Part shown: piece after piece, positions 1-11,644 of the stretch | Layout of the letters: every line of letters begins with the position of its first letter | Position numbering within the stretch: the stretch's first letter is position 1 | NCBI GenBank assembly: GCA_036874045.1 | Contig: CM072344.1 | Span: 13,736,501-13,800,500, forward strand | DNA length: 64,000 bases | Direction of reading: 5' to 3' | DNA from: Cymodocea nodosa | Taxonomy: Eukaryota > Streptophyta > Magnoliopsida > Alismatales > Cymodoceaceae | The notes under the pieces: generated by a model | The model's input: only the letters and a program-made list of their open reading frames with translations | Told to the model about the DNA's origin: nothing | The model's database searches: none | Program-made: the position numbers and the translations under genes

Positions 1-1
1 G

Positions 2-2548
2 GGTTGTTCATTTCTATCTAACTATAAGCTCGGAAAGGAGGTTAGCAGGATGCTTGAAAGAGTTCAAAGATTGGCTACAGAAAGAGAGAATTTTGATGAT
101 AGCCTCATTAATTCGAAAGTAATTGAAGATGTTCCATATCCAGTACCAAAATTCTACATTAACAGAGAGGAAACATTGTCTGAAATTCTCCGCCATCTAG
201 AAAATGTTGATGTAAAAATGGTAGGAATTTATGGGATGGGAGGTGTAGGAAAGACCACCATCTTAAAGAAAATCCAAAAAGAAATGAAGACAACCGATTG
301 GAGGCATGTGTTTGAATCAGTGGTCTGGATCACAGTTTCAAAAGATGTTGATGTCACTAACATCCAAATGCAAATAGCTGAGGACTTGACCATTCCCTTG
401 ACATCTACTCAACGAGGAAGTGAAGAAGAACGACAAAGGGCTCGAACTCTACATAGAGCTCTCATGAACAAGCAGTTGTTATTACTCATGGATGACATAT
501 GGGACATTCTGCACTTGGAAAAGATTGGAATTCCAATGCCAACTATTGATTGTGATACGATTAAGATTGCATTTACAACAAGATATGAGCAAGTCTGCAT
601 TGACATGGCATCTCAAAAACGAGTCATGGTGAGACCAATCAATGAGGAAGACTCATTGAAACTCTTTGGAAACAATTTAGATTCAGAAGAAATTCTACAA
701 GATGCTGGATTCTTGAATTATGCAACACAAATTGTCAACAAGTGTGATGGTTTGCCTTTGGCTATTATCACCATTGCAAGGGCAATGGCAAAATGCAGAA
801 TGCTTCATGAATGGCTCGACATGATTGAAAATCTTAATCACTCTTTTCATCAAGAAATTCCAAATATGGAAAATGTGATGAAGATTTTAAAATTCAGTTT
901 CGACAGGTTGAGAAGTGATAAGCTTCGATCTTGCCTTTTATATTGCTGCCTTTATCCAGAGGATTGCAATATTATTATAAAAAATCTCATTGATCGGTGG
1001 GTTGGAGAAGGATTGGTAGATTCCCACAGGGAAGGACAAAACATCATTAACACACTTACATCTGCTTGCCTCCTTGAAATTGGGATTTCTAATGATTATG
1101 TGATGATGCATGATGTGGTTCGAGAGATGGCACTCTGGCTTACAGATTACTCAAATGATCCAGATAATTGCTTTAAAGTATATAACAGATCAACCACAAG
1201 TAATATGCATTGTTTTGATGGATGGGATAATGCCAAGAGGATATCTCTCATGGCTTATGGTTTAAAAAGTTTTCCTGATTCTACGATTCCCAATTGTCCC
1301 AATCTCGTTACACTATTATTAAATTATAATAAAGATTTCTATAAATTTTCCACAGATGATTTCTTCAAGTTTATGTCGTTCCTCTGTGTTTTGGATCTAA
1401 GCCGTACACGGCTAAAGGAGATCCCAAGGTCAATCAAGTTTTTGGTCAATTTACAATTTCTCAATCTTTCTTATACAAAAATCGAGTGTCTTCCCATGGA
1501 AGTGGGTATTCTAAAGAGACTAAGGACATTAAACCTTGAATGGACAGAATGCCTTCAAAAGATCCCACAGAGAGCTATCATTGAGTTGGTGAATTTACAA
1601 ACACTAAATTTGTTTCATTCTCACTATTCTTTGAAATCAGCAGAGAATCAACAAATGCTTGGGAGTGATGGCAACATTTATAATCTGGAAGAACAATCTC
1701 AGCTTATGTTCAAGGATTTGGAAAAATTGAAGCATCTCAAAGATCTTAGTATAGATGTTGAATCAGAAAGTCATCTCCAGATACTTGTCAATAATCCTAT
1801 CCTTTTAACAATTATTACTAAAGTAGAACTTTCAGGTTTGGATTGCAATGATGATGATATGAAGTCAGCAGTTTCTAAATTCTCAAAAGTGCATCATCTT
1901 GATATCAGCAGTTGTTCTAATTTAAGGAAGATAGAATTTTTTGGAACTCAACCATTCCTCCTTAGGGAACTTAAGTTGTTTTTTCTAAGCATTTCGAGTA
2001 TCATTGTGGGGGACAAGGAAACAACAGTTGTTACGAGTTCCATTTCTATCAGAAAAACCATTAATCTCACGTGTCTTATGCAAAATCTTCGTACCGTGAG
2101 CATTAGCTTTTGTTCAATGTTGAAGGATGTAATGTGGACGGTAGAACTTCCAAACTTAGATTATCTTTCCTTGTATGAATGTGATGGAATGAAAACACTT
2201 GTGTTTGAAGATGATGAAGCACAAAAAAGAAGAGTGACAAGAACAAGTAATAAAGAAGACAACCAAGAACATCAAAATTGCTACTTTCCCAAGTTGGCAA
2301 CTTTAAGTCTCATGACATTACAAAGTTTGGAGAGCATTTCCAAGTTGACATTCTCATTACTCTTTCCTTCCTTGAAACAACTCTATATAAGAAAATGTCC
2401 CAAATTAGAGGATATTTGTTTAGGACCTGATAGTGCCAAGGACATGGAATTCATAAAAGGAGAACAAGAATGGTGGAATGGATTGAAGTGGCAGAATGAA
2501 GACACAAAGTCTACCTTCCTTCCTCGTTTTAGACCAAGCAAATGGTGA
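2..2548 (+). CDS. CC-NBS-LRR disease resistance protein, RPS2/RPS5 type (5' partial)
   Basis: Intracellular NLR immune receptor. The frame is open to the left edge: the codons before the first in-window Met (position 50) read SNYKLGKEVSR, typical of the end of the coiled-coil domain in RPS2/RPS5-like proteins. The true start and most of the CC domain are therefore outside the window. Counting from the Met at 50: P-loop GMGGVGKTT (62-70), RNBS-A with WITVSKD (about 93-99), kinase-2 LLLLMDDIWD (143-152; its Trp marks a non-TIR NLR), RNBS-B with TTR (about 176-178), GLPLA (234-238), RNBS-D with CLYPED (300-305) and MHD (353-355). Irregular leucine-rich repeats follow from about 420 to the end. 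No stop or frameshift is seen, and all nucleotide-binding motifs look intact. The visible part has no intron, as is usual in this clade. The ligand or guarded protein cannot be read from sequence. Confidence 0.94.
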   Translation, partial: GCSFLSNYKLGKEVSRMLERVQRLATERENFDDSLINSKVIEDVPYPVPKFYINREETLSEILRHLENVDVKMVGIYGMGGVGKTTILKKIQKEMKTTDWRHVFESVVWITVSKDVDVTNIQMQIAEDLTIPLTSTQRGSEEERQRARTLHRALMNKQLLLLMDDIWDILHLEKIGIPMPTIDCDTIKIAFTTRYEQVCIDMASQKRVMVRPINEEDSLKLFGNNLDSEEILQDAGFLNYATQIVNKCDGLPLAIITIARAMAKCRMLHEWLDMIENLNHSFHQEIPNMENVMKILKFSFDRLRSDKLRSCLLYCCLYPEDCNIIIKNLIDRWVGEGLVDSHREGQNIINTLTSACLLEIGISNDYVMMHDVVREMALWLTDYSNDPDNCFKVYNRSTTSNMHCFDGWDNAKRISLMAYGLKSFPDSTIPNCPNLVTLLLNYNKDFYKFSTDDFFKFMSFLCVLDLSRTRLKEIPRSIKFLVNLQFLNLSYTKIECLPMEVGILKRLRTLNLEWTECLQKIPQRAIIELVNLQTLNLFHSHYSLKSAENQQMLGSDGNIYNLEEQSQLMFKDLEKLKHLKDLSIDVESESHLQILVNNPILLTIITKVELSGLDCNDDDMKSAVSKFSKVHHLDISSCSNLRKIEFFGTQPFLLRELKLFFLSISSIIVGDKETTVVTSSISIRKTINLTCLMQNLRTVSISFCSMLKDVMWTVELPNLDYLSLYECDGMKTLVFEDDEAQKRRVTRTSNKEDNQEHQNCYFPKLATLSLMTLQSLESISKLTFSLLFPSLKQLYIRKCPKLEDICLGPDSAKDMEFIKGEQEWWNGLKWQNEDTKSTFLPRFRPSKW

Positions 2549-2985
2549 CATGGATGAAGATATAAACAAAGGCATAGAATGATTTCATCTTATTAAGGTA
2601 ACCACTAGCTTCTATCTTTAAATTATATCCTACCTTTCTTGTTTTCAAATTAAAAATGTACGGATAAGTGGAGCATTGATTTTTGTCTATTTGTGTGTCT
2701 TCAGGAAAAAAAAAAAAGAAATCTTATTTCAATAATATCGAGGCATGACAAGGCTACTCACCTCAGAACGTCCTATGCAAGCAAATAAGCGGAGAACGTG
2801 AATGGTTATGAACGTTCGGGCCTATACATATGTACTGTGGTTTTATCAATGGATGAACTTACGCATGGTCTTTCTGTTGATCCTTCTTCTATTGTGAGTT
2901 TGAGTCTCTCCTCTCTACCAGTTCTAACACTGTTCCGCACGCCCTGTGCGGAATCCCTCCTCACCCACACGCGTTTCCATCGTTC
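2549..2985. other. 3' flank of the NLR gene
   Basis: AT-rich sequence after the NLR stop codon, with a short A run near 2707-2718. It probably includes the 3' UTR. I see no other gene or repeat structure. Confidence 0.5.
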
Positions 2986-2989
2986 ACGC

Positions 2990-3740
2990 GACACATTAAC
3001 ACCATCCCCACCACTCTCGAGCTTCGTCGTCGCCGTCGCCATTACCTTTCACCTGCAATCACTGCTGCCCTTACTCCACTCGTCAAGATTGTCGCTGCTG
3101 TTACCACCTCGCCGCCGTTCCTCGTCGCATCGAAGCCTCCGTTACTAGTGTTCAGCGTGCTCGTCCCCGCTTTCTTGCCAAAATTAGAGAGAGATCGGAA
3201 GAGAGAGAGAATACCGCGGTGTTGCCGTCGTCGTCGGTGGTTGAGCCGAGAAGACCTCCCTCGACTCCAGCTTGCTGCCACCTTGATGTTGCTATTGGTG
3301 GGGTACCGTAACCGCCTCTCCTTACAATATCGAAAGGCAGCAAAAGTTACCGCGGTATGCCTAAGACGAAAAAAATACATACGACATGAAGGAGGAGGGT
3401 TAAAAAAAAGAAAGAAAAATGAAAACGGAAACCATAAAAGACAAAGAAGAAGAAGTATTTTGACATAAAAAATATATATATAAATGATAAAGTATCGAAG
3501 AAAAAATGTATGCATGACCAAACTACCAATGCCCTTTACAAGGTCAAATCACCTTAATATCCTGTTAAATTACTAAAATACCTTTATATCTACTCAAATT
3601 AGCAAAATCTACTCATGATTTCATAAATTACCAAAAGATTCCTATACATATTCAAAGTATTAAAGTACCCCTATACATGTCTAAATTACCAAAATGCACT
3701 TGCGTGCCTCCAACCATGAAAATACTTTTACGTAATGTTT
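2990..3740 (-). mobile_element. LTR-like leader remnant (minus orientation)
   Basis: Read on the minus strand, this stretch starts with several degenerate copies of a phrase like GGTATTTTGGTAATTT (about 3740 to 3540). An AT-rich stretch follows, then a GC-rich part (about 3340 to 2990) rich in ACGACG-like triplets, with several frames open for 60-160 codons but no recognisable protein. The same order of parts is seen on the plus strand at 13690-14620. I infer remnants of one long-LTR family, Ty3/gypsy chromovirus-like by general resemblance. No LTR ends, primer-binding site or target duplication were found here. Confidence 0.35.
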
Positions 3741-5100
3741 AGAATGAAAAAATGTATAATATTAATGATTAAATAATGATTAATTACATAATATTTAGCT
3801 TATCACATGAGAATTAAATCATTATATTATAATTACATGATTATATGTTTTAATTGAAGAATGTGCATAATTCTAGTGAATTAGCATTAATTAAGTATAT
3901 TTATGAACTGCTGATGAGCTATAGGCTTTTTAATTCCTAAGTATTCAAAATATTTGTTATTTTGAAGAATTATATTTTATGTACTAGACAGTTGTATTTT
4001 GAATGCTTAAAGAGTACTTTATTATTATTTCAAGAATGACACGTGTTGAAACTTTAATACATGATTTAAGTTATCTTTTAAAAGGTTATATGCTAACTAT
4101 CTGAAATGCATATAAGTTTCAAATAGTTACGATTCGTAACTATTTGAGAAGTCTTTTTACCATCGTAAAGTTACTCTTGGAAGTTTATAGACCTTCGTAA
4201 AATTACGGGGTACGAAAGCTCATAAATTTTTTTGTTAAGTTTACGGATCCTCGTAAACTTACAAAGCTAAGGTTATGAACCTTTGTAAAGTTAGAATTAT
4301 GCATGTGTAAATTTAAATATTTTATTATATCGCATGAGTTACACATGTTTTATATTAAGTCCATTGAGTTAAGCTTTACTCAACAAAGTAAGTCTGTTGA
4401 ATTAACAATTAAGTTAATGGAGTAAGTCTGTTGTTACACTAACTCCACAGACCAACTATTTTTTAATATGCCACTGTTAGTAGTTGTAGAAATAGGAAAT
4501 TTGAAGGAAAACAATGATTGCACGTATCACGTAGGATTTAAATTGTGGAATGAAGGAAATCTAACCGATCATTTAGGTAGAAGTAATTACTACTAAAAGA
4601 AATATAAAAAGAAGAGAAGAAAGACAAAAAGAGGTGGGTGAAAAGGGGTGGAGAACCACATTAACTGTAGGAAGTGTTAGAAGTTCCCTAAAGCTCCACA
4701 ACACCACCATAATCACCAATTATCGAAGGTCTGTGAGGATACTTTCTAGATATTAGGTCAATTCTAAGCCAAACATGACAACTAACAACTACTATGAGAA
4801 GTGATTATGTCATAGGAAGAGAAGCCATTTTCACCAAGCATCGACTCATCTCTCAAGAGATTATAAAGCTTTTAGCCTTAATTTTGGGTTGATGCCAATA
4901 TACTGAAGAGGAGATCAACGTTGATGCCAATATATTGAAGAAGAGATCAACTTACAAGTTTCGGTTTGCGATTCTATAGAAAGAAGATGTGTAATTGTAA
5001 GTGATTAAGTTTCCAAATGGTGTAATCGCATCACATCTAGTGATAGAAGTTTTTATTATTTATAAACAATATTTACATTTCACCTTTCATTCATCTTTAG
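3741..5100. other. AT-rich spacer, no gene seen
   Basis: The stretch contains a few related phrases around GTAAAGTTAC/CGTAAACTTAC (about 4120-4290) and around AAGTCTGTTGA or GTTGAGTTAA (about 4360-4440). The latter recur at about 5490-5560. These look like decayed repeat sequence. No open frame with a recognisable product was found on either strand. Confidence 0.4.
4889..4951. repeat. 32-bp tandem duplication
   Basis: Two adjacent copies of a unit beginning TTGATGCCAATATA occupy 4889-4920 and 4921-4951. They differ at a couple of bases (tactgaagagg against tattgaagaag). Confidence 0.85.
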
Positions 5101-6266
5101 GAACATATCAAAACAAAAATACTAAAAACTAATTATCTATGTTTATAGTTAGCACTTATGTGTTGTATTGTTTGTTTTGTATCATGATTAATGTTATCAT
5201 TATCAATATTATAAATGTTTCATATTTATTTGATTCAGAAAATAATTTTATTGATTACTAAAATTAATTTGTATAGAATACTCAAAAATCTAAATGGTTA
5301 CTATTCAAAATATCTGAATGTTAATGTTGATTAATGATAAATATTGTATTAACTAATATTAAAAGCTTAATTGATGTTATTTATATTCTGTGGAACTGCA
5401 CAATAGTTGACCGAATTCCTCTATGAATAGCAAATCTTAATTGGAATTTATTAGTAAGGCTCGTGGAGTTAATTTAAGTTTAAGAGGATAGTCCGTTGAG
5501 TTATCTATAACTCCACAAACTAAGTTCGTTGAGTTAATAGTAAGTCAACGGAATACTTAAATGAACATATATAAAACTCTAGTTATAAAAATCAAAATAG
5601 TACATTATTCTTACTCAATCTTTGTGAGATTGACCTATAATTGCACACAAATACAATAGACACTATGCACTTGTATTTAAAAACAAATTAGACTTAATAC
5701 TTAATTTGTGTAAAAAATTGTTTGTTTACTTCTAAAAGAAATTATTAATATAAACATAAAAACAAACCAAACAAGTTTTCCCAAACACATACATTGACAA
5801 TGTCAATTATTCTAAGATATGAGTCTAAATTAGTTGAAATATTACTATTACTCTTAGATATAAACTTAAATTATAAATATGACAAAATATATGACATTAT
5901 TAAATAAGAATTTAAACTATCTGAAAATATAGATTTAGATATTAAAAAACACATATATATTCAAATGTCTAGAAATGTTATATGCTCCTAGGGAACAACT
6001 TAAACTACGTAAGATATTATTTATTTGGATAATATCTAAATAATTGAAATACATCATCTTCCTAAAAAAGAGCTTAAACTATCTAAAACATATACTTAGA
6101 TATTAAATAAATATATCCAAATGTTTAAAAAACATCAATCACTCTTAGATATGAGACTAAATTATCTAAAATATGATCTAGGCATATATAAAAAATATAT
6201 AAAGATATATCTAAAGTATGAAACTACTCTTTACAAGAGCTAAAAACATTTGACATATAAAAGACT
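5101..6266. other. AT-rich spacer with degenerate repeats
   Basis: No gene was recognised. From about 5815 to 6200 a loose motif around CTTAGATAT(G/A)A..CTAAATTATCTAAAATAT recurs several times at irregular spacing, which suggests an old tandem array that has decayed. Confidence 0.4.
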
Positions 6267-6472
6267 CCTTTATAAGCTGTATTTAAAATACAAACCCTCT
6301 TTCTATGTGTATACTTTAAAATATAAAAGCTCTCCTTTATGAGTTGTATTTTAAAATATAAATACTCCCCTCCATGAGTTATACTTCAATATGCAAAGGT
6401 TCTCCTTCATGAGCTTTGCTTTAAATTAGAAAAACTCCCTTTCATGAAATTAAGTTTTAAATTTATAAATTG
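6267..6472 (+). repeat. 35-bp minisatellite, six degenerate units
   Basis: Units begin near 6267, 6299, 6334, 6369, 6404 and 6438, giving a spacing of 32-35 bp. The core reads CCTTTATGAGTTGTATTTTA followed by AAATATAAA and a CT-rich end. The later units differ from the first at several positions. Confidence 0.75.
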
Positions 6473-6474
6473 TA

Positions 6475-7945
6475 AGTACATGGTACTCATTAAAGAACAT
6501 CGACAAGTATGGATTGATCCACAGGGAATCGAGGACTTCAAATTGTATTTTAGTTATGTTTAGTATTGTTAAATTGCATTAATCCTAAATTTATATGTTA
6601 ATTTAGATTCTAGTTGTTAATTTCAATAGAAATTAGGATTAGTTTTATTAATTTACATTACTCCTAAATTCATATGGATTTTAGATCACTCTAAATCTAC
6701 ATTAGGTATTAGTGTAGTCAACTAAATTATCCTAAAATTATATACTTTATACAAATGATGTTATTTATGTTCCTACTCCAAAGGAATTATAGAAATTTTC
6801 ATGTGCAAACTTAAGCTATATAAAACCAAAATTCTCAAATTAATATTCGTTAGAAAGCTAGTACTAATCAGAAAAATTGTCAAATTCTAAAAACCTATTA
6901 CTCTATAGTAGTAGATTTGCATGGAAATACGCAGATTCAAAATTGCCTGTTTGCATACACCCTTAGCTTAGGAAAATCATATCTTTCAGCTCAATCAACG
7001 AAATTACTTCAAATTGGTGGTTATCGAAAGATGAATCATTAAACTTAAAGGGAAAAATACGAAATCGAGTTCCATGAAATCGGATTCACGTGAAAAAAGG
7101 AGATCAAATGTAAGGTGAAACTCAATTTGCAAGTGTGATGTGAACCCAACAAAAAAAAAAAAAAACACTTCCGAAATCGATATTGCTTAGGGCTTAAAAT
7201 TGAAATCATTTTCCTGCAATCAAACACCCTTAATCTACAACAAAGCATGGTTGAAACGATGTCAAAATCATAGGCATACACTACTTAAAATTCACAAAAA
7301 TCAGAAGGAAAATGCTCTCGCAACTTGCAGATGTACAATAGCACCCAAATCACTACATTCCCATACATGAAATACTTACAAATCTACACAAAAAAATATA
7401 CTCAAACAATGGTAGGAAGAAATGCATGAATTTATATAGAAATCATATAAGAAAACAGAAGAAATATAAATTGCACTAACGTGCACTCAATTCTACGAAA
7501 ACGTATCTTCTAACTAATTATGATGTTACCATCGATAGAGCTAAGTCAACCAACACTCAACTTGACACTTGGGAGTTCTCGTCTTAAAGGAGACACTACC
7601 CAGTCTATTAGACAGATAAATCCTAAGATACGTGCAATGCAATGCAATCCTAAGATACTTTAAGAAAGAGAAATAAGGTTAGCAGGCCTGATCAAAGAAT
7701 TTCAAATAAATTTTCCAATTATGGATGGAGAATGTGTTAAGTACCTCATGCACCTAATGTATGGTAAGCCTCTGAGATGACTAAATGGGTTCTAATGTGT
7801 GTGTGTTTAGATGCATGTACATCTAAAGTGTACAACATATAGAGAAGAGATTGCGCCCAGGAACCCAAAGAAGGATGGACTGATGATTAATATTTATTAA
7901 ACTAACATTTGTCATTTTCTTACTTTGTTAAAAAATAAAACATTT
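6475..7945. other. Spacer, possible decayed LTR sequence
   Basis: At 6509-6530 the phrase TATGGATTGATCCACAGGGA resembles one often met in long terminal repeats of plant retroelements. This comes from general recall, not from an alignment. The rest is AT-rich, with poly(A) at about 7150-7165 and no long frame with a recognisable product. The DPH1 promoter should lie at the right end. Confidence 0.3.
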
Positions 7946-8019
7946 ATCAATTTCCTCGAAAAAAAGTGGCCGCACCAAAACCACCGCCCCTGTGATTACC
8001 AAGACGCGACCTGGATCGC

Positions 8020-9615
8020 ATGGCCGACGCCGGCGGCCCTGCTTCTCTGCCCGCCGCGGCCACCGCACTAAAGCCTTCTACGAGGCCATCGCCTTCCGTG
8101 CCGAAGCGCTTTATCCGCTCCCAAATCCCCGACTCGATCCTCCACAACCCCGCCCTCAACGCCGCCATCTCCTTCCTCCCTTCCAACTACAACTTCGAGA
8201 TACACAAGTCCGTCCACCGCGCCGTCTCCCTTTCCGCCCGCCGCATCGCCCTCCAGTTCCCCGAAGGCCTTCTCCTCTACTCCCTTCCTATCTCTGACAT
8301 CCTCCGCTCCTTCACCCCCGCCACCTCCATCCTCGTTCTCGCCGATCCCACCTACGGCGCGTGCTGTGTTGATGACCTCTCCGCCGATGCCCTCCAAGCA
8401 GACCTCCTCATCCACTACGGTCACAGCTGCCTCGTCCCAGTGTCGGAGACCAAGATCCCCACGCTCTACGTCTTCGTCGACGTGAAGATCGACTTGCCCC
8501 GTTTCATTTCCACGGTCAAGACGAACTTCGGGCAGAAATCGAAGCTTGCGATTGCCGGCACTGTGCAATTCAACTCCGCAGTTCACGCGGCGAAGGCGGA
8601 GCTTGCAGAGGCAGGGTACGATGTGGTGGTGCCACAGGCGAAGCCACTTTCGGCCGGGGAGGTTTTGGGGTGCACGGCGCCGAAAGTGGGGAGGGAGATC
8701 GAGGCGGTGGTTTTTGTTGCGGACGGGAGGTTTCATCTTGAGGCGTTCATGATTGCTAATCCGAAGGTGAAGGCGTTCCGATACGATCCATATACAAAAG
8801 TCTTGAGTTTGGAGGAGTACGATCATTTGGGGATGAAAGAAGTGAGGAAAGAGGCAGTTTTGAAGGCGAGGGGGGCGAAGAGGTGGGGGATTGTGCTGGG
8901 GACGCTGGGGAGGCAGGGGAGCACCAGGGTTTTGGATAGGGTGGTGGGGAAGATGGAGGAGAAGGGGTTGGAGTGGACGGTGGTATTGATGTCGGAGTTG
9001 TCACCTGCGAGGATTACATTGTTCGGCGATGCGGTGGATGCGTGGGTGCAGATTGCATGCCCAAGGTTATCCATTGATTGGGGCGAGGCATTCCAGAGGC
9101 CACTTCTGACCACCTTTGAGTTCGAGGTTGCTTTGGGGTTTGTTCCAGGCTGGTGGGAGAAGCATAGGGTGGTGGTGGCGTCCACAATGACTTGCGCAGA
9201 CACTCTTAAGCTCGAGAATGATAACAATGGATTGGGAAATTGCGGTAATTCCTGTAGCTGCAGCTGTGAGTGCCAAAATCATGCACAATTGGAAGAGGCT
9301 TATCCTATGGACTATTATGCACAGGATGGTGGAGAGTGGAATAGTACTTATGGGAGACCTTCGGAAGACACTAGTCGAAACAGGTTAGAGAGGAATTCTT
9401 TCTCATGCAGTCATAAGCTTATACTGGTTTCTGTGCTCTTATATACATTCTTCCTACCTTTAGAAGAATTAATTCAAAAGAGTGAAGTAGGTGCTGGACT
9501 GTCTTACTGGTGATTTATGTGTGTAGCATTTGCTAAGCTTCTTTCCTTCCAAAACATGCATGATAAATTAACAATCAATGTTAAAACTGTAGGCAGGGAG
9601 AAAAGGAATTTCTAA
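8020..9615 (+). CDS. DPH1: Diphthamide biosynthesis protein 1 (2-(3-amino-3-carboxypropyl)histidine synthase subunit 1)
   Basis: Dph1, with Dph2, forms the radical-SAM-like iron-sulfur enzyme that transfers a 3-amino-3-carboxypropyl group from S-adenosylmethionine to the target histidine of elongation factor 2. This is the first step of diphthamide synthesis in the cytosol. The three cysteines that hold the 4Fe-4S cluster are visible in context: YGACCVDD (C115 or C116), LGCTAPKVG (C218) and QIACPRLSIDWGEAF (C347). YPMDYYAQDGGEWN near the C-terminus is also typical. The unspliced frame runs to 9513 and ends in an untypical hydrophobic tail. I prefer exon 1 at 8020-9383 (donor CAG|GTTAGA is shifted one base, AG|GTTAGA) joined to 9597-9615 (acceptor GGCAG|GGAG). 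That model gives 460 residues ending RREKRNF, close to the usual length of about 450. Exon 1 is extremely GC-rich at its start and less so later. Confidence 0.92.
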
Positions 9616-11384
9616 TAAACAGTCTTATATTGGGAACTAATTCCAAAGAAATTCGAGGAGAAATGCTTTACCATATATTAGTTCAACATGATATAATGTT
9701 AGTGGATGAAGATAGAATCGAAGTTCGTTTTATGTTAGAATTATGAAGGAATATTTTAGAGTCTAACGATAAACGAATCCCATATGTGAGAATGTGGCCA
9801 AGATGAAGTATACATGTCTAGATATATGTAGACATACTTGTTTCTGCAAGAACATACTTGATTTTATAATAATTTTTTCTTAATGGAGCTCAGAGGCGAA
9901 AAAATGTATCCATACTTCCAGCACTTGATGACCGTGATCATTGTCTTCTTCATCAGTGTCTTTTCACTGTATTTTATTTGATAACTAATAAATGGCAACT
10001 ATATTCAGGTCAAAGAAATGCTCAGTCAGAAGCTAAGTAGCAGTTCAAGAGTTATGCTTTTTTATGAGGAATACTGGTGAAGAAACCGTGATTTGCCCTA
10101 CAAACTTGAAATGACTAGGAATTCTGGACAGCATTGCTACATAATAACTAATTATTTTAGACTGGAGAAATGGTCAATATCTTATGCTCGGAGACATACA
10201 TGGTAACTGTTTCCTTAAAGCTTTCACATCGATCAGACGAGGGTTAGGAGTTCGGTGTTCATGTATTTTTCAGTACAATAGTTTAAATCAATTTTGTTTG
10301 AGTAGTTCATGGTTTGTTTTGCAAGTTTCCAACTTTATATATTTATCATTTCCTTACAAGTCATTTATCTGGACTTGTGCATTGTAAGGTTAACCCAAGC
10401 ATAATATGCATAATTACCGAAGCTGAGGGCACATGTTCAGAATGACTTGTAAAAACAGTTGAGCATTGAATCAATTTCTTGTTTTCTTTTTAATCGGCTT
10501 GCACGGTTTATTTTTGCTGCAGTCCATCCTATCCTTCTAGTTTAACCTCTTGACTCTTGCTGGATCCAATGCAGACATTTCACTGAAGTGTACCTTTTAG
10601 ATCTGCTGATTGTCTCTGTTTCTATTTACCTCATTGTTTTCTGTATCTATTTATCTCGTTCTATTTCAAATATTGTTCAGTTTACATTTTTTTTAGAACT
10701 GGACAAATAAAACATTCAGATTTTGTATATTTGTTAAATTGCTTGCGTCAATGAATTCCAAGATGTATGTTATCAACCAAATGAGCCGATGATATTTGAA
10801 ACAAAAAATAAATAAACATCACATTTTTTGGATAATTATGTTTTTCTGATTTTAGATCATAAACCCATTTTTTTCCCAAGTAAATGCCTCATTTCATTTT
10901 ATATTATAAGTCTCTAGGTCGCATCTGTCTAACTCCAACTATAATTGTGATTGTTTAAGTTTTATCTTATCTAGCTGGCCATCGATATTTCCCTACTTTG
11001 TCAATTTTTATGTTGTACATACACTTATCGTCATTGATATGGGTATTTCTGTTTATGCTTGAACTTACTATATTTTTTTTAGAATTTATAAGAAAGCAAT
11101 ATTAATTACATTTCCTGTGTTATGTGGTACATTTTTTTTTTTGAATGGAGAAACATATTATTTATTTGACAAGAACTAGAATCATACCAACTATAAAAGG
11201 GAACACTTTTCCCTATGTTTGATACTCATGCATCTCTTCCTTCCTTGATTTTTACTTCTTCTTATTCTAAACCTTAAACCCAAACTGTTGTTCCCAGCCA
11301 AACCCTAATATCTTGTCTCTTGTGCTCTATTACACTCCTCCTGTCAAACCTTCCAGTAAGCTTTCAAGGTGTCCCACATTGGCT
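9616..11384. other. Spacer downstream of DPH1
   Basis: AT-rich sequence that probably includes the DPH1 3' UTR. T-rich runs occur near 10690 and 11135-11142, and a telomere-like AAACCCTAA phrase lies near 11301. No recognisable gene was seen. In particular, the upstream exons expected for the NPG1-like relic at 11385 were not found. Confidence 0.4.
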
Positions 11385-11644
11385 TCAATCATATCCAACT
11401 CATGTTCCAAGCTTGGTTTTTCTATAGCTGTTGTTCTCAAAGAAGTTGGAGATTAGATTGTTGCTGTTGTGAGAAGTTTTTTTTGACTGATGCTGTTAGG
11501 ATAGACATAACAAATCATGATTCTTGGTATCATCTTGGCTTGCTTTATAAAGCTGAAGATGACCTGTCTTCTTATGAAGCTGTGGAACGCCTTTAAGCTA
11601 CTGTTGTTCTTTAGGAGTCTACACCAGTTGAACCATTTAGGTGA
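11385..11644 (+). pseudogene. C-terminal relic of an NPG1/NPGR-like TPR (calmodulin-binding) protein
   Basis: Conceptual reading in shifting frames gives THVPSLV, then SIAVVLKEVGD, a stop, VAVVRSF, a frameshift in the T run near 11477-11485, and FLTDAVRID. It continues TNHDSWYHLGLLYKAE, EAVERL, a stop, ATVVL, a stop, and ESTPVEPFR with a final stop at 11642-11644. This matches what I remember of the C-terminus of NO POLLEN GERMINATION 1 and its relatives, which carry tetratricopeptide repeats and end close to PVEPFR. At least three in-frame stops and two frameshifts make it non-functional. Only the last 85 or so residues remain, and no upstream exon is visible. The gap between copies of its 3' flank suggests the relic was once present twice. 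Confidence 0.7.

Noticed and set aside
2798-3521. GC-rich open frames of 60-159 codons on both strands
   Set aside because: Overlapping frames in several phases, no recognisable motif, and a sequence layout shared with other LTR-like leaders. They are better explained as retrotransposon leader than genes.
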